64,000 nucleotides of DNA from Acidisoma sp. PAMC 29798 (GCF_030252425.1 NZ_CP126996.1:82320-146319); one strand, 5' to 3'. Shown: positions 43,143 through 52,601, counted from the stretch's first letter. Notes: generated by a model not told the origin, from the sequence alone. A program made the numbers and translations.

Positions 43143-43995
43143 GGTTCGAACTCATCGACCGGGCGAAGAAGGACTTCCCTGTCCAACGGCTTTGCCGGTT
43201 GCTCGGCGTCAGCCAGAGCGGCTATTTTGCATGGTGCGCCCGTCTCCCCAGCCAGAGGCAATGGCAAGATATGGTGCTGCTTGCGCATGTCCGTTCGGCT
43301 TTTGCGCAATCGAACGGCACCTATGGGAGCTCGCGCATGACCCGGGAGATTCGTGATCAGGGCCTGACGGTTGGGCGTCGTCGCGTTACGCGATTCATGC
43401 GGGACGACGACCTGCGGGCTCGGCAAAAACGCCGCTTCAAACGAACGACAGACAGCGAGCATGGCTGGCCGGTTGCTCCCAATCTTTTGGACCAGGATTT
43501 CAGCGCCACAGCGCCGAACCAGAAATGGTCGGCGGACATTACTTACGTATGGACCAGAGAGGGATGGCTCTACCTGGCGATCGTCATGGACCTTTTCTCC
43601 CGGCGCATTATCGGCTGGGCGGTGAGTGATCGGCTTCATCGAAAATTGGCTGTGGCCGCGCTCCGCCAGGCATTTGCCATTCGCCGTCCGCCAGCCGGCC
43701 TCATCTGCCATTCAGACCGCGGCAGCCAATATTGCTCGATCGACTATCAGGCCGACTTCGGAAGCATGGGGCCTTTATTTCTATGTCTGGCAGAGGCAAT
43801 TGCTATGATAACGCCATTGTCGAGACCTTTTTCAAAACCCTGAAGTCGGAGCTCGTCTGGCGCACGATCTTCATGAACCGGCAGCATGCCGAGGCTGCCA
43901 TCGGCTGCTATATCGACCGCTTCTACAATCCCGTCCGGCGACACTCGTCACTGGACTTCGATAGCCCCGCTGCTTACGAGAGGCACGCGGCCTGA
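43139..43995 (+). pseudogene. IS3-family OrfB with one frameshift
   Basis: The frame reads FELIDRAKKDFPVQRLCRLL, then WSADITYVWTREGWLYLAIV and LICHSDRGSQYCS (first two catalytic Asp). It shifts near 43760; the correct sense continues as HGAFISMSGRGNCYDNAIVE with the catalytic Glu, and ends at RRHSSLDFDSPAAYERHAA at 43995. It overlaps the OrfA stop, as usual for frameshift-expressed IS3 genes. Confidence 0.85.
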
Positions 43996-44061
43996 TCCAT
44001 AATGGCTCTCCACTTTTCCGAAGCAAGTCCAATCGCCGTTTGCTCGGATGTCGTCGACCCT

Positions 44062-44304
44062 TCATCCCGGCAAGATTGGAAGATTGGGCGCCGTGTGATT
44101 GGCACCGTGGACTCTGATTTGCGCTGCAACCCATCCAGCGGCCCAGGCTGAGCGTTCTGAGCTCCCCAGGGGCCAGGGATTGGCGCTGAAGGGCTTGCAA
44201 TGCTCGTAAGCCGCCCCACCGTCTCTCACGAGCGCGCGATAAAGAAGATGGCGTGTATGGATAACGTCTTGCTGCGAATAAGGCGAAGGCGCCTCGTCAC
44301 TCAT
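44062..44304 (-). CDS. Small protein with Rmf/CrpP-like motif
   Basis: This 80-residue protein contains ALVRDGGAAYEHCKPFSANPWPLGSSERSAWAAGWVAAQ. The pattern NP-[WY]-(4-6 residues)-W-x2-GW resembles the ribosome-modulation-factor/CrpP family, which includes small plasmid-borne proteins. ATG at 44304 or 44316 could start it. It is not in an operon. Binding to ribosomes or another target is only suggested by the motif. From 44317 to 44503 there is no other gene. Confidence 0.5.
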   Translation of the reverse strand: MSDEAPSPYSQQDVIHTRHLLYRALVRDGGAAYEHCKPFSANPWPLGSSERSAWAAGWVAAQIRVHGANHTAPNLPILPG

Positions 44305-44503
44305 TGCTTTTCCCATGTAACCGTTTGAGCGGCTGGGTAAGAATCGCTTTTGGTGACATTATGGCACGAGGAAGTTGGTCACAGCTTCGTGACGTTACTT
44401 AAGTATCCTTTTGCGTTCAACCAGATGGGCAGAGGCGCAGCTGGCCAAGGCTCAGGATGCGTGAGTGCGCAATAGGAGATAAGGTGCTCACGCGCTCTCT
44501 GGA

Positions 44504-45568
44504 TTGATCGACGGCGAGGCGCGAAACACATGCCAGATCCACGAGTTGCTGTATAGCGGCTTGCCGGCGAGGATGCATCAGTGGTGCTTAATCTGCGGGA
44601 ACGACTTTCTTTCTGCTTCGTTGATGGGCTTTAAAGACTGTCACTTCGGGCCTCGCCGCGGCTTCGGTCTCCACGGTCTCGATGTCTGCACGCGCAACAG
44701 CCACCCGGCTCAGGGACGCCCGGTTCAGGGGCACCCAACTCAGGATCAGTCAGCACAGGGGCGTCTGGCAGAGGAGCGGGATCATCCTGCTGCCGAAGGC
44801 GGACCCGACCCGTCAGGTATGCGCGCGGACCGTGCGGCGGACAGTCTGCGCGCGAAGGTGGAGTTGGCCCGCGCGCGGGCACAGGAGGCGGCAGAAAGCG
44901 CGCACGCGCCAACACAACCCGCTGCCCTGGAAACGCCCGAAGAGGCGCGTCGGGAGGCTCTACGCCGCGACCTGCGGAAGCTGGACGGTTTGAGCCTCAG
45001 CCGGGCCATGGAGGCAGATCGAACGCGCGACCGGGATGCGGTCGCCCCCCGCGACATGACGGTCGCCGACGCGGCACGGCTGGTGTCGCCCGCCTATGCC
45101 GCCGCTGCCGATCGCCTCGAGGAGATACGGAAGGGGATCGCCTACTCCGAGAGTGCAATCGAGACTTATGGGAGGCAGCGGGATTACGCCACGGACCAGG
45201 GGGACGCGCGGTGGAAGGCGATGGGGACCTTGGCCCAATACGGCCATCGGACCGGGGTGCGGGTTGATGACGCGATGAGCCGACACGAGCGCGACGAGCA
45301 ATCCGCCGCGCACCGCCTGGCCCTTGAGGAACAGAAGCGAGACGAGCGGGTGAAGGCGCTGCCGGCTGCGGAACGCGAGGAGGCCGAGGCGCTGGAGACG
45401 GTCCGACCCCAGGCGGAAGCCAAGCTGGCGCAATTGCAGGAGCGCGCGGCCCTTGCGCGCGAGGTGCAGCAGGAGAAAATGCAAGCGCAACGCGAGAAGG
45501 CTCAGGAACAGGCACGCGGGCGGACGCTCAGCCGCGGCAAGGATCTTGATCGGGGTATGGAGCGTTAG
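44504..45568 (+). CDS. Charged coiled-coil protein, mobilization (relaxase C-terminal) type, probably 5'-altered
   Basis: From about residue 105 on (GMRADRAADSLRAKVELARARAQEAAE to the end) this is a highly charged Ala/Glu/Arg helical protein, with RDMTVADAARLVSPAYAAAADRLEEIR and a long coiled coil AEREEAEALETVRPQAEAKLAQLQERAALAREVQQEK. The style matches C-terminal extensions of MobA/MobL-type relaxases or conjugation accessory proteins. No relaxase domain is present. The first 100 residues (including a QG-repeat region) look like non-coding sequence in frame, so the true start may be at the ATG near 44819 or may have been lost. Confidence 0.5.
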   Translation: MIDGEARNTCQIHELLYSGLPARMHQWCLICGNDFLSASLMGFKDCHFGPRRGFGLHGLDVCTRNSHPAQGRPVQGHPTQDQSAQGRLAEERDHPAAEGGPDPSGMRADRAADSLRAKVELARARAQEAAESAHAPTQPAALETPEEARREALRRDLRKLDGLSLSRAMEADRTRDRDAVAPRDMTVADAARLVSPAYAAAADRLEEIRKGIAYSESAIETYGRQRDYATDQGDARWKAMGTLAQYGHRTGVRVDDAMSRHERDEQSAAHRLALEEQKRDERVKALPAAEREEAEALETVRPQAEAKLAQLQERAALAREVQQEKMQAQREKAQEQARGRTLSRGKDLDRGMER

Positions 45569-45606
45569 GAAATGGGACACGTGGAGGAGAGCCTTATGGC
45601 TTGGCC

Positions 45607-45696
45607 ATGAGTGGTGCCGCCTTCGTGGTGGTGCTGCTTGCCGCCGTCTGTCTCGACAGGCTGGTGGGCAATCGAAGAAGGAAGCCTTGGCCATGA
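45607..45696 (+). CDS. 29-residue single-helix membrane peptide
   Basis: ATG at 45607 opens MSGAAFVVVLLAAVCLDRLV followed by a basic tail GNRRRKPWP. The hydrophobic part is long enough for one membrane helix. Its stop overlaps the start of the next gene (ATGA at 45693-45696), so the two are coupled. It lies 38 bases after the coiled-coil gene. Function unknown; small membrane peptides of this kind occur in plasmid mobilization regions. Confidence 0.4.
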   Translation: MSGAAFVVVLLAAVCLDRLVGNRRRKPWP

Positions 45697-45971
45697 GTTG
45701 GGAGCAGGAAGACGCGCTGCGGCGCAAGGTTCGGGAAGCGCGCGAGCGCCAAGCTTTCAAGGAGAGCATCACGTCTGTCCTCTCTGCGAAAGAGGCTCAA
45801 GGGGCCATCGTCACGCAGCGTGAGGCGGGCCAAGCCCAACTGAATCAGGACAAAGCCGAGCGTGAACGGCAGCGGCTGGCACAAGCCGAATTGGCGAAGG
45901 AGCAGCGGCAGAAAGACAGCTCGCGGATCATTCGGCACGTCCGCGACGGCCGCCCAGAGCGGGAGCGATAG
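45693..45971 (+). CDS. Small charged coiled-coil protein, function unknown
   Basis: This 92-residue protein, MSWEQEDALRRKVREARERQ onward, is almost wholly helical and charged, with AGQAQLNQDKAERERQRLAQAELAKEQRQKDSSR. It resembles the C-terminal part of the protein at 44504 in style and is probably part of the same mobilization-type cluster. It starts at an ATGA overlap with the 29-residue ORF. No enzymatic motif is visible. Confidence 0.55.
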   Translation: MSWEQEDALRRKVREARERQAFKESITSVLSAKEAQGAIVTQREAGQAQLNQDKAERERQRLAQAELAKEQRQKDSSRIIRHVRDGRPERER

Positions 45972-46014
45972 AAACGACGTAGCCGCAGCGCGAGCCGACG
46001 CAAAAGGGACTTTC

Positions 46015-46629
46015 ATGATCAGAGCGCTTATGCTTGATGTGGACGGCGTATTGGTGACCGGGAAATCTTTGTCAGGTGAGCATTGGGGAAGCTCGATCCA
46101 TGAAGACCTTGGTATAGAATATTCCCTATTACACGAGAAATTCTTCATTCCTTATTGGGATAAAATCGTGACGGGTCAGGCTGAACTCCGCCAAACACTT
46201 AGGCCCATTCTGGCTGAGTGCGCACCCACACTGACAATAGACCGTTTACTAAACTACTGGTTTGAGAACGACGCGCAGGTGAGTGCAAATTTGCTGCATG
46301 AGTTGGTCGAACTCAGAGCGATGGGGATCGAGATCCACCTGACGACAAACCAAGAGCATGAGCGCATGGCCTATCTCATCAGAAACCTGAAACTCGCCAG
46401 CTACGTTGACGGATGCCATTACTCGGCCGCGATGGGGTGTAGAAAGCCGACCCATGACTTCTTCTACAAAGTGGAAAAACGGGTCGGACTGACTCCCGAG
46501 GACATGTTTCTGATAGACGATTCAGTCGCGAATGTTGACGCGGCCCTCGAAGTAGGATGGCGTGCCGCGCTTTGGACTTCATCAGCAAGACTAACGGACT
46601 TGATCTCCAGCCTGTCACGAAAATCCTAA
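46015..46629 (+). CDS. HAD-superfamily hydrolase
   Basis: This 204-residue HAD-like phosphatase has motif I LMLDVDGVLVTG (nucleophile and acid Asp at residues 8 and 10), motif II Thr in IHLTTNQ, motif III Lys in GCRKPTHDFF and motif IV MFLIDDSVANVDAALEVGW. The helical cap lies between residues 20 and 90. It dephosphorylates a small molecule or nucleotide; the substrate is unknown. ATG at 46015 has AAAAGGGA upstream. Codon use is visibly more AT-rich than the preceding genes, suggesting separate acquisition. It converges with the hypothetical gene at 46664. Confidence 0.88.
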   Translation: MIRALMLDVDGVLVTGKSLSGEHWGSSIHEDLGIEYSLLHEKFFIPYWDKIVTGQAELRQTLRPILAECAPTLTIDRLLNYWFENDAQVSANLLHELVELRAMGIEIHLTTNQEHERMAYLIRNLKLASYVDGCHYSAAMGCRKPTHDFFYKVEKRVGLTPEDMFLIDDSVANVDAALEVGWRAALWTSSARLTDLISSLSRKS

Positions 46630-46663
46630 AACCCGCCACAATCAGTTTCGCAAGACTGTAATT

Positions 46664-47146
46664 TCATTCACCATCGAACTCGATCTTTGTAAGAGCGCAT
46701 CCCCTTCTGAGGATCTGGTCATTTGATAAGTCGGGAAACATCTTGCCGTAACGATGAAGAAGAGCTTTCCTGAGTTGATGTGGATTTTGTATATTTGGAA
46801 GTGAGTGCATGAATTGCTCGGGGCTGACTTGGTCAATGGGGAGCCGCTGAATGATTTCTCGGCAAATCCCCCGCCGGAACCGCGTCGGATCGATCACGGG
46901 GAGCAATTCGTCTCCATTAGCAAGTCTCTGGCCGGCTTTTACTATTGGTACGATCGCATAGCTGAAGCCTACAGCATTCAGCGTTGTCTCCAGATTAAAA
47001 TGCATCAGAAATCTACAGGAGTCGGAAATTATAGCAAAGTCCTTAGAGCGCAACCTGATAAGTGCATCTACTGAGAAGCGATTCCGAAGATCACGTATTG
47101 GCACAATGTGTTCTCTATCAAATTCACGTATGCCGACATGCGTCAT
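46664..47146 (-). CDS. Hypothetical protein, possibly 5'-truncated
   Basis: This 160-residue frame has a normal protein composition (FSVDALIRLRSKDFAIISDS, then RRGICREIIQRLPIDQVSPE and HRYGKMFPDLSNDQILRRG) and the same AT-rich base use as the HAD gene with which it converges, 34 bases apart. I do not recognise a family. The upstream side runs into IS66 debris (47180-47400), so the N-terminus may be lost. The two genes may have come in together. Confidence 0.5.
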   Translation of the reverse strand: MTHVGIREFDREHIVPIRDLRNRFSVDALIRLRSKDFAIISDSCRFLMHFNLETTLNAVGFSYAIVPIVKAGQRLANGDELLPVIDPTRFRRGICREIIQRLPIDQVSPEQFMHSLPNIQNPHQLRKALLHRYGKMFPDLSNDQILRRGCALTKIEFDGE

Positions 47147-47304
47147 ATTCGAGAATGGCAGCGAGCATTCAGTCGCTGATCAACTCCTGATATTTCGCGT
47201 AGGCCATAGTGGCTGTTCGTAGCAAAAAGAGCCACTATCTGGAGCCGGAATCGGTCGATGTCGCGCTTGCCTTACAGGCCGGGACAGCCGAGCTTGATCC
47301 TGCC

Positions 47305-48252
47305 TTACCCACTTGACTTGGCCCTTGGGGTCGCCTCGACAAAGGCGGCGGTCCGCAACCGACGAGGTGCTTCGTGAGCTCTTCCACCCCATTTTGAACC
47401 CTTCCGAAGCCTCGAAGCGGCGTAATGCTCCGGCAGCGGCCGCCTTCCGATATTTGAGGATATCGTGGAGGCTATTGGCCTTCGGAGCGTGACATGACGA
47501 CCGATGGCTTCGGCAAGAGGCGCCAGCAGGAACAACGCCTGTCCTATCCAGTCGGCGAGTGTCGAGCGGTCCAGTTCCACCCCTTCACGGAGGCTGATCC
47601 CCGCCTGGCGGTGCAGTGGGATGTGGTCGCAGTATTTCGACACGACGACATGGGTGATCAGTCCCGGCCCCGGGCGCCCGCGCTCGATCGGCAGCGTGGG
47701 CATCGGCGCCTGGACAATCGTCTCGCAAGACCTGCAGCTCAGCTTGGGGCGAAGATGCCGAATGACCTTGAAGCTGGATGGGACGTATTCCAGCACATCA
47801 CGCTCGTCCTGCCCGATGCGGCTGAACACGGTGCCGCCGCAGCCCGGGCAAACCCCGACTGGGTCGTGGGTGACGATTTCACGGGGTAGATGCTCGGGCA
47901 TCGGCTTGCGCACCGGATGTCTGCGCTCGGCGGCACCAGGTCGACCATGCAGGGCCGTGACAGCCGCTCTGGCCCGGGCTTCACTCTCGCCCGCATCCTC
48001 TTCGAGGTCGCCGATCAGGAGTTCGAGCTGCTCGATGTCTCGGTCAAGCTTCTCGGAAGACTGTCCGAACCGTGCCCGCCGGAGCTTGGCGAGCTGCATC
48101 CTCAGCTTCTCGATATGGAGCGCCTTCGCATGGATTTCGGCCGCGTTGGCAGCGATCTCGATGTCCTTGCGCGCCAATTCCGCCTGCAGAGTTTCAGCAA
48201 AAACCCGCAACGCATCTGGGTCTGTCGGGAGAGGATCACTCGCCAGGGACAT
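47305..48252 (-). pseudogene. tnpC: IS66 transposase TnpC, C-terminal half missing
   Basis: ATG at 48252 (MSLASDPLPTDPDALRVF) starts a normal TnpC: the zipper KDIEIAANAAEIHAKALHIEKLRMQLAKLRRARFGQSSEKL, then the zinc region CPGCGGTVF with C-x2-C later, and WIGQALFLLAPLAEAIGRHV. At about 47460 homology stops just before the expected DDE core, and the frame continues through unrelated sequence to 47305. The catalytic part is therefore missing. 47147-47304 contains no gene I can assign. Confidence 0.8.
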
Positions 48253-48317
48253 GCCACCATTGTACCGGACCCGGCCACTCGGGTACAGCCTTTTCAGCGC
48301 GGCGAAGGCGGTTTCCG

Positions 48318-48671
48318 CTAAACCGCGACCGGCGTGCGTGGCGCTTCCGGTGCGACCGTCCGGCGCCAGTCGATCGCCTCGATCAGGAGAGCCATCTGGG
48401 CGGGCGTCAGAACCATCCCGCCATCGACGATCGGCGGCCAGACGAAGCGGCCGCGTTCCAGCCGCTTGGCAAAGAGGCACAGGCCCGAGCCATCGTAGTA
48501 GAGGATCTTCAGGTAGTCGGCTCGCTTGCTGCGGAAGATGAAGACATGGCCCGAGAAGGGATCGACGCCCAGGATCGGTGCCACCTGGGCCGCGAGACCA
48601 TCGAACCCATAGCGCATGCTAACAGGACGACACGCCAGGTAGACCCGCGTGCCCGCGGCAACCTGTATCAC
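48318..48671 (-). CDS. tnpB: IS66 accessory protein TnpB (Orf2)
   Basis: This 117-residue protein has the IS66_Orf2 pattern: RVYLACRPVSMRYGFDGLAA, then DPFSGHVFIFRSKRADYLKI and YYDGSGLCLFAKRLERGRF. It looks intact. Its ATG overlaps the tnpA stop (ATGA at 48668-48671), the normal IS66 arrangement. It is of no use without TnpC. Confidence 0.9.
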   Translation of the reverse strand: MIQVAAGTRVYLACRPVSMRYGFDGLAAQVAPILGVDPFSGHVFIFRSKRADYLKILYYDGSGLCLFAKRLERGRFVWPPIVDGGMVLTPAQMALLIEAIDWRRTVAPEAPRTPVAV

Positions 48672-49236
48672 GATAGGCTCCGCAGCACGGCCAGCACGCG
48701 GCGGAGCGCCCCATCATCGACGGTCGCATCCACCCGTAGCGTCGTGCCGCCCGCCATGTCGATCTCGATGATGCTCGGTCGCTCATCCCTGTCGCGCCAC
48801 GGAAGGCCCCCCGGGGCCGCCGCGAAACCTTGGCCATGTCCATGCCGAGCGTCGATGTGCCGCGGGCCTCGGTGGATGGCGCAACCTTGGGCTTTGGAGG
48901 TCCAACAATCCCGAGTGGGATGAAGGTGACCGGCGCCTCCGCAGCCGCCTCTACGGTGTCCGGCCGCTGGCGCCGCGATGGGACAGGGGATGTCACCATT
49001 GTTTGTGCCTTCGCCATCCGGCGCCATCGATAGATGACGCTGACGTGGATACCGTAGCGATGCGCTAAGTCTGGAGCCCGGACCCCTGGGCCAGATGATT
49101 CCGCCACGACCCGTGCGCGAAAGGCCGCGCTATAAGCTGGTCGTCGTTCAGAGACGATCTCGATCCGAGACTCAGAAGTTGCCACAGTGGCTGCCACAGT
49201 CGCAGCTTCAGTGGCTGAGATTTTCTCGCTATCCAT
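48668..49236 (-). pseudogene. tnpA: IS66 TnpA (Orf1) with a frameshift
   Basis: ATG at 49236 opens an OrfA with helix-turn-helix AFRARVVAESSGPGVRAPDL and RYGIHVSVIYRWRRM. Near 48810, in a C/G run, the frame slips. The expected ending (SIIEIDMAGGTTLRVDATVD, then RRVLAVLRSLS) lies in the next frame and stops at 48668. The 132 bases between 49237 and 49368 hold no gene, and no terminal repeat was found. Confidence 0.8.
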
Positions 49237-49368
49237 ACAACAGAAGAGAGCGAAAACCTTTCATTCGGACAAGGCGGCTATCACCGGTCTCTTATGTCCG
49301 GTTGATAATGGCGGCGTTGTTTAAATTACAACCGCCGCTCTGCCCTCTACCATTGTGCTGCAGGGGTG

Positions 49369-50178
49369 CTACTCGTGTGCCGCGCCAAGATCACCACTGA
49401 TCGCGTGGGCGGTAGCCTGAACCGAGATGGATAGTTCCGCCATATGTTCAGGCGTCATATATTGGGCCGCACTTGAGACGCTAATGGCGGCTATGATTCC
49501 CCCGTTCGCGCCTCGGATGGGGGCAGCGACACAGCGAATTTGTGGCTCGTTTTCCTCGAGATCGAACGCTCTTCCCTGTGCGGCGTAATCTGCCATCCGA
49601 CCGAGCCATGCCTGCAGGTCCCGGTCATAATGGGGCCCTTTTGCTTCTCCCAATCTAAAGAATGTTGCTAGAACCGGGACTGCCTGGTCCAGGATGAGAG
49701 CCTTACCAAGACCAGTCGACCAGATCGGGTGACGCTCTCCTATGCGGGAGCCGATTTCAATTCGACGGCGACCTGGTATCTTGTCGAGATACAGGGCCCA
49801 ATGTCCATCCAACACACCAAGATGCACGGTGTCTTCGCAAAGAACTGCTAGCCGCTCGAGATGTGGGCGAGCGACGCGCGGTAGATCCATCTGCTGATGC
49901 GTGCGGTAGCCAAGCTCCAGCAGCTTAGGTCCCAAGCGGTAGCCGACGCCAGGGGAGAACTTCAGGTAACGCCGCTCAACAAGAGCTGCAGCCAGACGAT
50001 GGGCTGTGCTCCGCGTCAATCCCAGTCTCTCGGTGAGCGCCGCGAGATCAAGACCGGCTTCCGCGACGGCCTCCAGAATATCCAACCCGCGCATGAGGGT
50101 TTGGCTCGCGATCGGCGATGGGCTGTCCGATGCCGAACCACTGCCCGGAAGTTTGCCTAGGGAAACATCTTGTTGCAT
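49369..50178 (-). CDS. IclR-family regulator, probable controller of the rhamnose operon
   Basis: This 269-residue protein has an N-terminal winged helix (SQTLMRGLDILEAVAEAGLDLAALTERLGLTRSTAHRLAAALVERRYLKFSPG) and an IclR effector domain (RRRIEIGSRIGERHPIWSTGLGKALI, then CVAAPIRGANGGIIAAISVS). ATG at 50178 has GGAGA upstream. It is divergent from the operon that begins with an MFS remnant and rhmD, so it most likely senses rhamnonate or a downstream intermediate. IclR proteins act as repressors or activators; which applies here cannot be seen. Confidence 0.92.
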   Translation of the reverse strand: MQQDVSLGKLPGSGSASDSPSPIASQTLMRGLDILEAVAEAGLDLAALTERLGLTRSTAHRLAAALVERRYLKFSPGVGYRLGPKLLELGYRTHQQMDLPRVARPHLERLAVLCEDTVHLGVLDGHWALYLDKIPGRRRIEIGSRIGERHPIWSTGLGKALILDQAVPVLATFFRLGEAKGPHYDRDLQAWLGRMADYAAQGRAFDLEENEPQIRCVAAPIRGANGGIIAAISVSSAAQYMTPEHMAELSISVQATAHAISGDLGAAHE

Positions 50179-50289
50179 CGAGATCGTCTCCGCTGTAAAA
50201 CTGGGTGAGTTTCAAAATGCAAGAGCAAGTTCCAATATATGGGACAAAACGGATGCCGGTCAACTGGCGCCAGGGAGTTGAGGGGGCAC

Positions 50290-50634
50290 ATGGCAACGAC
50301 CAGACTTGGAAGCGCAATCGTTGCGGTGCGCCGTGGGTTGGTGCCCTTTCTTTCGCTGATGTATCCGCCCTCTTTCCTCGATAACGCCATTATCCGCTTC
50401 GTAAAGAGTGCCTTCCAAACCCAAGCAGGTGCTCTGGGCGGCTTCGTGGCCGCCGCTGTGAATCACTGGGCCGACACGGCCTTCCGCTTTTCGACTGCTG
50501 ACCTTCTATGCGCATGCCATGACCACGTCGGCCGGCACCGCGCTGATCGCGGCGATCCGGCTGCCCACCGAGGCCGCTGCCACGCGAGTCTCATACTTCA
50601 CGTCCTGATCCGCCTCACTACCGGAGAGAGCTGA
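50290..50634 (+). pseudogene. MFS (ACS-family) transporter remnant with internal deletion
   Basis: MATTRLGSAIVAVRRGLVPF and LDNAIIRFVKSAFQTQAG resemble the first helix region of tartrate/sugar-acid MFS transporters (RRLVPFL...FLDR.NVGFAK). The sequence then jumps to a LGGFVAAAVNHWADTAF segment typical of the C-terminal half. A shifted frame shows FYAHAMTTSAGTALIAAIRL. More than 300 residues are missing. It may once have imported rhamnonate for the operon that follows directly. Confidence 0.45.
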
Positions 50635-51816
50635 ATGGATTCCACCATCATCCGTCAGGTCCGCGCCTTTGTCGTGCGCGGCGGCGGTGGCGACTATCAT
50701 GACCAGAAAGGCGACCATTGGATCGACGATCAAATATCGACCCCTATGGCGAAATATCCCGAATACCGCAAGAGCCGTAAAAGTTTCGGTCTCAATGTGC
50801 TTGGCACGCTTGTCGTCGAAATCGAAGCGGCGGACGGAACCATCGGCTTTGGCGTTACGACTGGCGGTGAACCTGGGGCCTGGGTTGTGGAAAACCACTT
50901 GGCCCGCTTCCTCGAAGGCCGCAAGGCAACGGATATTGAGCGCATATGGGACCAGATGTATAACGCCACGCTGTTCTACGGCCGCAAGGGCTTGGTCGTG
51001 AACGTGATCAGCGGCGTTGATCTAGCCTTGTGGGATCTGCTCGGCAAGCTGCGACAGGAGCCGGTGTACAACCTGCTCGGGGGTCCGGTGCGCGACGAAC
51101 TGATCTTCTACGCCACCGGCTCACGCCCGGACCTGGCCAAGCAGCTCGGGTTTATCGGTGGTAAGATGCCGCTCCATTATTCGCCTGCGGAAGGCGAAGA
51201 CGGTCTCGCCCGCAACCTCGCAGCGATTGAGGATATGCGTAGCAAAACCAGCGACGACTTCTGGCTCATGCTCGATTGCTGGATGAGTCTTGACGTCAAC
51301 TACGCTATACGGCTGGCCAACAAGGCCTGGGATCGCGCCGGCCTGAAATGGATCGAGGAAGCGCTGCCACCAGACGATTACTGGGGTTACGCCGAACTCC
51401 GCCGCAACCTTCCCCACGGCATGCTGGCGACGACCGGCGAACACGAAGCGACCCGCTGGGGCTTTCGCATGTTGCTGGAGATGGAGTGCTGCGACATCAT
51501 CCAGCCCGATGTCGGCTGGTGCGGGGGCATTACCGAGCTGATCAAAATCTCCGCGCTCGCCGATGCGCATGGCAAGCTCGTCGTGCCGCATGGTTCAAGC
51601 GTGTACAGCTACCATTTCGTGGTCACGCGCCATAACAGCCCCTTTGCGGAATTTCTGATGATGGCGCCGGGGGCCGACGAGATAATTCCGATGTTCTCGC
51701 CTTTGCTGCTGGATGAGCCGGTGCCGGTGAACGGTCGCCTCCGCGTCCCGGAGACGCCGGGCTTCGGCGTGCGCCTTAATCCGGCCTGCGCCCTCCATCG
51801 TCCCTACACCCATTGA
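50635..51816 (+). CDS. rhmD: L-rhamnonate dehydratase (enolase superfamily)
   Basis: This 393-residue protein closely matches L-rhamnonate dehydratase in its N-terminal lid ([20 protein letters not shown], then [19 protein letters not shown]). The barrel shows metal ligands in [21 protein letters not shown] and [11 protein letters not shown], with the catalytic His in [13 protein letters not shown]. It removes water from L-rhamnonate to give 2-keto-3-deoxy-L-rhamnonate, using Mg2+. ATG at 50635 follows GGAGAG. It is the first intact gene of the rhamnose operon; the SDR gene starts 14 bases later. Confidence 0.94.
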   Translation: MDSTIIRQVRAFVVRGGGGDYHDQKGDHWIDDQISTPMAKYPEYRKSRKSFGLNVLGTLVVEIEAADGTIGFGVTTGGEPGAWVVENHLARFLEGRKATDIERIWDQMYNATLFYGRKGLVVNVISGVDLALWDLLGKLRQEPVYNLLGGPVRDELIFYATGSRPDLAKQLGFIGGKMPLHYSPAEGEDGLARNLAAIEDMRSKTSDDFWLMLDCWMSLDVNYAIRLANKAWDRAGLKWIEEALPPDDYWGYAELRRNLPHGMLATTGEHEATRWGFRMLLEMECCDIIQPDVGWCGGITELIKISALADAHGKLVVPHGSSVYSYHFVVTRHNSPFAEFLMMAPGADEIIPMFSPLLLDEPVPVNGRLRVPETPGFGVRLNPACALHRPYTH

Positions 51817-51830
51817 GCGGAGACCGTGAC

Positions 51831-52586
51831 ATGACTGCGCTCACCTTCACCGACCGCTTTGCGGGCCAGATCGCGATCATCACTGGCGGCGCTTCCGGCA
51901 TTGGCCTTTATGTCGCAGCGCGCATCACCCGGGAGGGTGGACGCGTGAGCCTCTGGGATTGTGATGCGGCACGGCTGGCAGCGGCGCAGGCCGAGATCGG
52001 CGCCGCGCATACCCATAGGCTTGACATCGCAGATCCGGAGCAGGTCGCGCGCGCGGCGGCGGAGACGGCAGAGACGCTCGGCAAGATCGACGTGCTGGTC
52101 TGCAGCGCCGGGATCACCGGCCCGAACACGCCGCTCGCCGATTATCCGATCGCGGATTGGAAGCAGGTGATCGACGTTAATCTCAATGGACTGTTCTACT
52201 GTAACAAATTCATCGTGCCTTTCATGGTCAAGAACAGCTACGGGCGCATCGTCAACATCGCCTCGGTCGCAGGAAAAGAAGGCAATCCCAATGCCTCCGC
52301 CTATAGTACATCGAAGGCAGGGGTGATCGGGCTGACGAAATCGCTCGGCAAGGAACTATCCAAGACAGAGATCAGGGTCAATTGCGTCACGCCTGCGGCT
52401 GTCAAGACCGCGATCTTCGATCAAATGTCGCAGGAGCATATCGACTTCATGCTGTCTAAAATCCCGATCGGGCGTTTCGGCGGCATCGCTGAGGTCGCAT
52501 CCCTCGTCTGCTGGCTGGCGAGCGCCGAATGCTCCTTCAGCACCGGTGCGGTGTTCGACGTCTCCGGCGGTCGTGCGACCTATTGA
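51831..52586 (+). CDS. SDR, probable 2-keto-3-deoxy-L-rhamnonate dehydrogenase
   Basis: This 251-residue classical SDR has TGGASGIGLYVAARI, CSAGITGP in place of NNAG, catalytic Ser in NIASVAGKEG, Tyr-x3-Lys in YSTSKAGVIGL and a C-terminal FDVSGGRATY. Position between the dehydratase and lactonase genes suggests it oxidises the dehydratase product to 2,4-diketo-3-deoxyrhamnonate (the LRA5 step of the diketo pathway). That assignment is from context. The ATG at 51831 is used; the TTG 18 bases earlier overlaps the rhmD stop. Confidence 0.88.
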   Translation: MTALTFTDRFAGQIAIITGGASGIGLYVAARITREGGRVSLWDCDAARLAAAQAEIGAAHTHRLDIADPEQVARAAAETAETLGKIDVLVCSAGITGPNTPLADYPIADWKQVIDVNLNGLFYCNKFIVPFMVKNSYGRIVNIASVAGKEGNPNASAYSTSKAGVIGLTKSLGKELSKTEIRVNCVTPAAVKTAIFDQMSQEHIDFMLSKIPIGRFGGIAEVASLVCWLASAECSFSTGAVFDVSGGRATY

Positions 52587-52601
52587 GCGGAGTCATAAGC
52601 C

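Larger units (their letters stand above)
42785..44036 (+). mobile_element. IS3-family element, decayed
   Basis: GATTGGACTTGCTTCG at 42786 and CGAAGCAAGTCCAATC ending at 44034 are perfect 16-base inverted repeats (a further GC may extend them). Both reading frames inside carry frameshifts. No target duplication is clear. Confidence 0.82.

Noticed and set aside
47180..47392. Minus-strand ORF downstream of the truncated TnpC
   Set aside because: It has no family resemblance and lies in the rearranged joint beyond the IS66 break.
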